A stretch of DNA of 37,975 nt from contig CANHGK010000022.1 of assembly GCA_947460235.1 (NCBI GenBank), positions 1 through 37,975 of the forward strand, in the 5' to 3' direction. Under the pieces are notes generated by a model. That model saw nothing but the letters and a program-made list of their open reading frames with translations, ran no database searches and was not told the origin of the DNA. This DNA comes from Paenibacillaceae bacterium (lineage in GTDB: Bacteria > Bacillota > Bacilli > Paenibacillales > CANHGK01). The position numbers were made by a program, and so were the translations under genes. The number at the start of each line of letters is the position of its first letter. Position 1 is the stretch's first letter. Positions 35,701 through 37,975 of this stretch are shown piece by piece.

Positions 35701-36512
35701 GCATTTTGTAGTTCAGGCACTGAAAGTTTTGATGTAATTAATGATGAATCAGATGCATAAATGATATTGTTCTGATCATCGATTAAGTAAAAACTTGAAC
35801 CATCCCCAAAATCAACTTGCCCAAACATTGTTTCTAGCAACGAAAGTTTTATTTCAGCGACAAGTACGAATTTTTCATTCGCTTTTGAACTCATGTTTTG
35901 ATAGGGCGTAATGAGCGTAAATTCAGGCCCGACATAGTCTCTAATTGTTGATGTGTCGAGGTCTTGACGTTTCAACCAACCGTTTTTTAATGTTGGCACC
36001 CACGTTTCCTTAGATAATGTATTAAGTTGATTAATAATTGCTTTATTTGTGTGATCAAAAGTCATTCCGTAACCTGCAGCATTCGATGAAAAACCGAATT
36101 CGCCTGATTCTGATTTTTGATTCGCAACCTCATCGATCGAATTGATACCAATGATTCGAATTGCTTTGATATTTTTGTTTGAACTACGATAGGTGTCAAG
36201 TATTGTTGAAATGGTTTTCGCGTCGATTTTAGACCAGTCGACTTGGTCCAATTGTGCATCGACTCTTTTAATGATTTTGCGAATATCGGTATTGTAATTC
36301 ACTTGCATCATCAATCGATTCATTTGATTTAATTCAACGTCAAGTCGCTGCATTAATTGAGCAACGGTTTGATTGGTTGCTTTCGAAACTTCAAGTCGGA
36401 TCGTCTCTTTGGAAGTAAAATATGCAAAATAGCTTCCTGCTAATACGATTACTAGAACAGAGAAGAATAGCACGAAAATTCTTCTTGGTGAAATAATTTT
36501 GATTGGCTTCAC
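32700..36512 (-). CDS. Double-kinase hybrid sensor: HisKA-HATPase-REC-PAS-HPt-CheA ATPase
   Basis: A 1270-residue membrane protein with two kinase cores. TM1 (about 9-31) and TM2 (about 312-338) flank a Cache-like sensor. Then come HisKA (SNTSHELRTPLNG, H384), HATPase (DSGIGIPENK and GGTGLGLSI) and a receiver (ILIVDDEPINIQV, D695 in LLDVMMP, YMTKPIN). The second half repeats the module of the + strand kinases: PAS-like LLDHSDQGFLTI, HPt VLHTYKGNLLQYGF with H962, and CheA-type ATPase HMFRNIVEHGLE (about 1120), SDDGKGID and GRGVGL (about 1221). It ends without a CheX-like domain. GTG 36512 is chosen because AGGTGG lies five bases before it; the earlier GTG at 36521 lies inside that site. A phosphorelay within one chain is possible. 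Confidence 0.88.
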   Translation of the reverse strand: MKPIKIISPRRIFVLFFSVLVIVLAGSYFAYFTSKETIRLEVSKATNQTVAQLMQRLDVELNQMNRLMMQVNYNTDIRKIIKRVDAQLDQVDWSKIDAKTISTILDTYRSSNKNIKAIRIIGINSIDEVANQKSESGEFGFSSNAAGYGMTFDHTNKAIINQLNTLSKETWVPTLKNGWLKRQDLDTSTIRDYVGPEFTLITPYQNMSSKANEKFVLVAEIKLSLLETMFGQVDFGDGSSFYLIDDQNNIIYASDSSLITSKLSVPELQNAKDTVQYAQLNNQEFMILKQKSAINNWSIITSIPTASLFKAANNTLIVNMFVIGLLVLVFILTIILFKRFIKMNSQLEKSGLELRQNNVKLEQQSQELMQLNEMKDQILSNTSHELRTPLNGIIGIAESLLDGISGDMSDAAIKNLRMITASGRRLSNLVNDILDFAKLKNQKLEIYQRPLSLRSSIEQTLALLGPMFETKKLTISVDVAPSLPNVYGDDNRLQQIFHNLLNNAFKFTEKGSIKIRASLETNEWMKIEIEDSGIGIPENKISSLFKAFEQADGTISRKYGGTGLGLSITKQLVEMHGGVIGVRSKENKGSVFSFTLPTTALHVSALDTRDSKEGPRSIEYEKLATDFKPVSQHTDILDPTTVHYRILIVDDEPINIQVILNHLSTQPYELMTAANGKEALNMMDNGYIPDLILLDVMMPEITGYEVTRRVRWKNSINKLPILLLTAKNQNEDLKTAFEVGANDYMTKPINKFELLARISTHLQLSDWNRMMQHAVDQRTRSIRALLDHSDQGFLTIDRELKVQPEFSSECLKIFNRNIEHEQFPALIYPDSSDEQKSLSAVLETIIDTKDAATVSMMMGLLPEELHYQNKFIKFIYKLMPSSNGKDSQMMVVVTDVSEAKKLSDQIKIEHQRREMIVKTVTNERDITQLIQSFDHFSRNEWTIHPQTSDGIEWCVNMYRVLHTYKGNLLQYGFSKTGSNLHALETELSALMEDDSISVEIIGEWVNTHSLRATIQDDLDELKELFGFDPLQATTSVRVDQTIIREVQQLVEDTIPIQLKPPVIHKIKQMYYMNAFDLVKRYETYTMELAEQRGKCIPQFEYHGNPFLLNPDQYRGFSDGLVHMFRNIVEHGLESIEERLMSAKENRSTIQISFKCKQNDSFELSISDDGKGIDTNKLRRKLILESEMTRQEINDMSDEAIQNLIFQDAMSTSTSTNEFAGRGVGLAAVKYQTDLANGTVTVQSQRGKGSTFVFEFQNVDILLSNEVTVHA

Positions 36513-36683
36513 GATAACCACCTACTTACTGGGAATGAGCACACTGTAAGTATATATTTCTACCTATGTTTTACATTTACCTCTAAAATTTACTTGGATA
36601 TATTCAAAATATTAATTTATATTTTTAATTGAAAATATTTTTGTGCTATACGTTTGTTCTGGGGTTTTGTTCCAAGTAAATTA

Positions 36684-36712
36684 TTTACATGATATTTAAA
36701 TTGTTATATAAT
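36684..36712 (+). promoter_or_regulatory. Strong predicted sigma-A promoter for riboswitch/amylase transcript
   Basis: TTTACA (36684-36689) and TATAAT (36707-36712) are separated by exactly 17 bases. Transcription would start near 36719, about 60 bases before the aptamer, giving a leader of about 245 bases ahead of the amylase ATG. Confidence 0.75.
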
Positions 36713-36776
36713 TCAAATAATATTTTCATCTAACGTTTTACAATAACAACATGATATGCACACATATTAAAACATC

Positions 36777-36892
36777 CTCTGTAGAAACAAAGGCAAACCC
36801 GAGCGAAAGTCGGGGACGCAAAGCCATGGACCTTCCGCATGACAGTGTATGTCATGCGATGGCAGCCAGGTTGCTGATTGCAGAGTTTTTTT
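36777..36892 (+). promoter_or_regulatory. Class I cyclic-di-GMP riboswitch (GEMM-I)
   Basis: The sequence has the GEMM-I landmarks in order: AGGCAAACC; the P2 stem CCCGA / TCGGG capped by a GAAA tetraloop (36798-36814); the invariant GGACGCAAAGCCA; a long P3 arm with the perfect hairpin CGCATGAC / GTCATGCG (36836-36858); then ATGGCAGCCAGGTTGCTG, the tetraloop-receptor side. The closing P1 pairs CTCTGTA (36777-36783) with TGCAGAG (36879-36885). Seven T follow at 36886-36892, so P1 or an overlapping hairpin may act as a terminator. It sits in the leader of the alpha-amylase gene. The aptamer call is confident; whether c-di-GMP turns expression on or off is not settled. Confidence 0.93.
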
Positions 36893-36965
36893 GCGTCAGG
36901 AAATCATTGACCAAGAGGATGTTCCAAATCACAAGTTCCCTTAATGGGAAGAGGAGGAACAGATT

Positions 36966-37975
36966 ATGAGTTTAACCATCCAGAGACGAATGAGTATTTT
37001 GCTCGCGGTTGCATTGGTGATCAGCTTGATTCCATTGTTCAGCATGACGGGCGTACAACAAGCGAAGGCAGGAACGGCATTGAACCAAACGATGGTTCAA
37101 TATTTTGAGTGGTATGTGCCTGCGGACATGAATCATTGGAATCGTGTGAAAGACAATGCGTCAGCACTTGCCGCAATGGGAGTATCTGCACTTTGGTTGC
37201 CGCCGGCACCAAAAGGAGATGGGAAAAACAAAGACGTTGGTTATGGAACATATGATCTATATGATCTTGGTGAATATAATACGTATGATACGGTAGATGC
37301 TGATCCAGCTCGTAAGGCAAGTTATTTATGTACTACGACTTGTGCGGCGAATGCAAAAGAGAAAATCTCCACAAAATACGGTACTCGTGCAGAACTTGAT
37401 GCGGCAATTGCTGCGATGCATGCGAACGGTATTGCAGCATATGCGGATGTGGTGATCAATCATAAGGCGGTTGAGACGACTGAAACTTTTAATGCAAAAC
37501 CTTGCGAATTATGGGGGAATCGCTACAACTGTAGAGCAGAGAAATCTATAAACGCATATACCAAATCGGTTTTCCCAGCTCGGATCGGTAAAGTTGCAGC
37601 TCCTGCAGGTGCTCCGGCAACTTGGTCATGGACATTTAACAAAAGCTGGTTTAATGGGGTGGATTGGGATGCTGCTGGAAAATCAAGCGCAGCATACTTA
37701 TTTGGTGGACAAAATTGGAATACTCCAATTGATTCAGAATTCGCAAACTTTGACTTTTTGATGTTTGCAAATGTTGATTTTGATACTAAATATGCCGATG
37801 GAACTACAAAGGGGACCTTTGTACTCGATTACCACAAAGACTGGATGAACTGGATGCTTGATAGCGTTGGGTTTGACGGTTTCCGGATCGATGCCGTGAA
37901 GCATATTAAATTCGATGTGTTCACAAATAAAGCTGGCGATGGGATGTTAGACAAAGTTCGCGCGGCACATTCAAC
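36966..37975 (+). CDS. Secreted GH13 alpha-amylase (3' partial)
   Basis: Extracellular endo-acting starch hydrolase. The frame runs from ATG 36966, after GGAGG at 36952-36956, to the window end without a stop (336 codons seen). Residues 1-35 are a Sec signal peptide ending in an AKA-type site. The mature start TMVQYFEWYVPADMNHW matches liquefying Bacillus-type alpha-amylases (GH13 subfamily 5). Region I is DVVINHK and region II GFDGFRIDAVKH with the predicted nucleophile D309. A region with a Cys pair (YLCTTTC, about 120-126) interrupts the usual loop after YDLYDLGEY. Regions III and IV lie beyond the window. Expression is predicted to be under the c-di-GMP riboswitch upstream. Confidence 0.93.
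   Translation, partial: MSLTIQRRMSILLAVALVISLIPLFSMTGVQQAKAGTALNQTMVQYFEWYVPADMNHWNRVKDNASALAAMGVSALWLPPAPKGDGKNKDVGYGTYDLYDLGEYNTYDTVDADPARKASYLCTTTCAANAKEKISTKYGTRAELDAAIAAMHANGIAAYADVVINHKAVETTETFNAKPCELWGNRYNCRAEKSINAYTKSVFPARIGKVAAPAGAPATWSWTFNKSWFNGVDWDAAGKSSAAYLFGGQNWNTPIDSEFANFDFLMFANVDFDTKYADGTTKGTFVLDYHKDWMNWMLDSVGFDGFRIDAVKHIKFDVFTNKAGDGMLDKVRAAHS

Larger units (their letters stand above)
36513..36965. other. 450-base intergenic region
   Basis: No gene is seen here. The left part, 36522-36660, is very A+T-rich and should hold the leftward kinase promoter, but no clear -35/-10 pair was found on that strand. The right part carries a near-consensus rightward promoter at 36684-36712, a class I c-di-GMP aptamer at 36777-36892 and the alpha-amylase leader. 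Confidence 0.8.

Noticed and set aside
36751-36969. A 72-codon + strand frame between the kinase and amylase genes
   Set aside because: It lies across the c-di-GMP aptamer, has no ribosome binding site, and the conserved RNA structure explains the sequence.
1-37975. CRISPR arrays, tRNA or rRNA genes, insertion sequences
   Set aside because: No regularly spaced repeats, cloverleaf-like sequences, transposase motifs or terminal inverted repeats were noticed on reading.

Overview
The window is a stretch of a low-to-moderate G+C Gram-positive chromosome, most likely a Bacillales / Paenibacillaceae-type bacterium. The reasons are strong AAGGAGG-type ribosome binding sites, frequent GTG starts, sigma-A promoters, Rho-independent terminators, a lipoprotein-anchored ABC binding protein, large membrane-bound sensor kinases and a class I cyclic-di-GMP riboswitch. 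This placement is inferred from gene content; no phylogenetic marker gene was seen.

Region 1 (1-14401, + strand) is a phosphonate uptake and carbon-phosphorus lyase operon in the order phnD (5' end outside the window), phnC, phnE, phnE, phnG, phnH, phnI, phnJ, phnK, phnL, phnM. It continues with a TIM-barrel metalloenzyme of unknown function, a divergent second PhnM-like amidohydrolase, an MFS transporter, a truncated GNAT acetyltransferase, a hexapeptide O-acetyltransferase and a 57-residue protein. Most junctions overlap or are a few bases apart. No PhnN or PhnP is present, so the extra genes are candidates for the end of the pathway. phnD carries a long alanine/lysine-rich heptad stalk and an in-frame TAA that removes a recognisable 19-codon C-terminal tail.

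Region 2 (14463-22409, - strand) is a second tight operon: a 1330-residue fused membrane glycosyltransferase, a GtrB-like polyprenyl-phosphate glycosyltransferase, a GtrA-like flippase, an orphan bioA and a secreted six-cysteine protein of unknown function. Together the first three look like a lipid-linked sugar system that glycosylates something outside the membrane. Divergent galE (22531) may supply UDP-galactose.

Region 3 (23569-36512) is a signalling island. It begins with a soluble protein that may hold two Sm/Hfq-like folds followed by a coiled coil. Next come two tandem + strand membrane kinases with the unusual order HAMP, PAS-like, HPt, CheA-type ATPase, CheX-like phosphatase domain. 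Convergent to them are two overlapping - strand hybrid kinases that carry receiver domains; one of these also contains a full PAS-like/HPt/CheA-ATPase module like that of its neighbours. The set has the parts of a multistep phosphorelay with a built-in phosphatase. I regard it as the best candidate for an undescribed system here.

Region 4 (36513-37975) is a 450-base intergenic region with a near-consensus promoter and a class I c-di-GMP riboswitch, followed by a secreted GH13 alpha-amylase that runs off the end of the window. The arrangement suggests that starch degradation is controlled by the second messenger.
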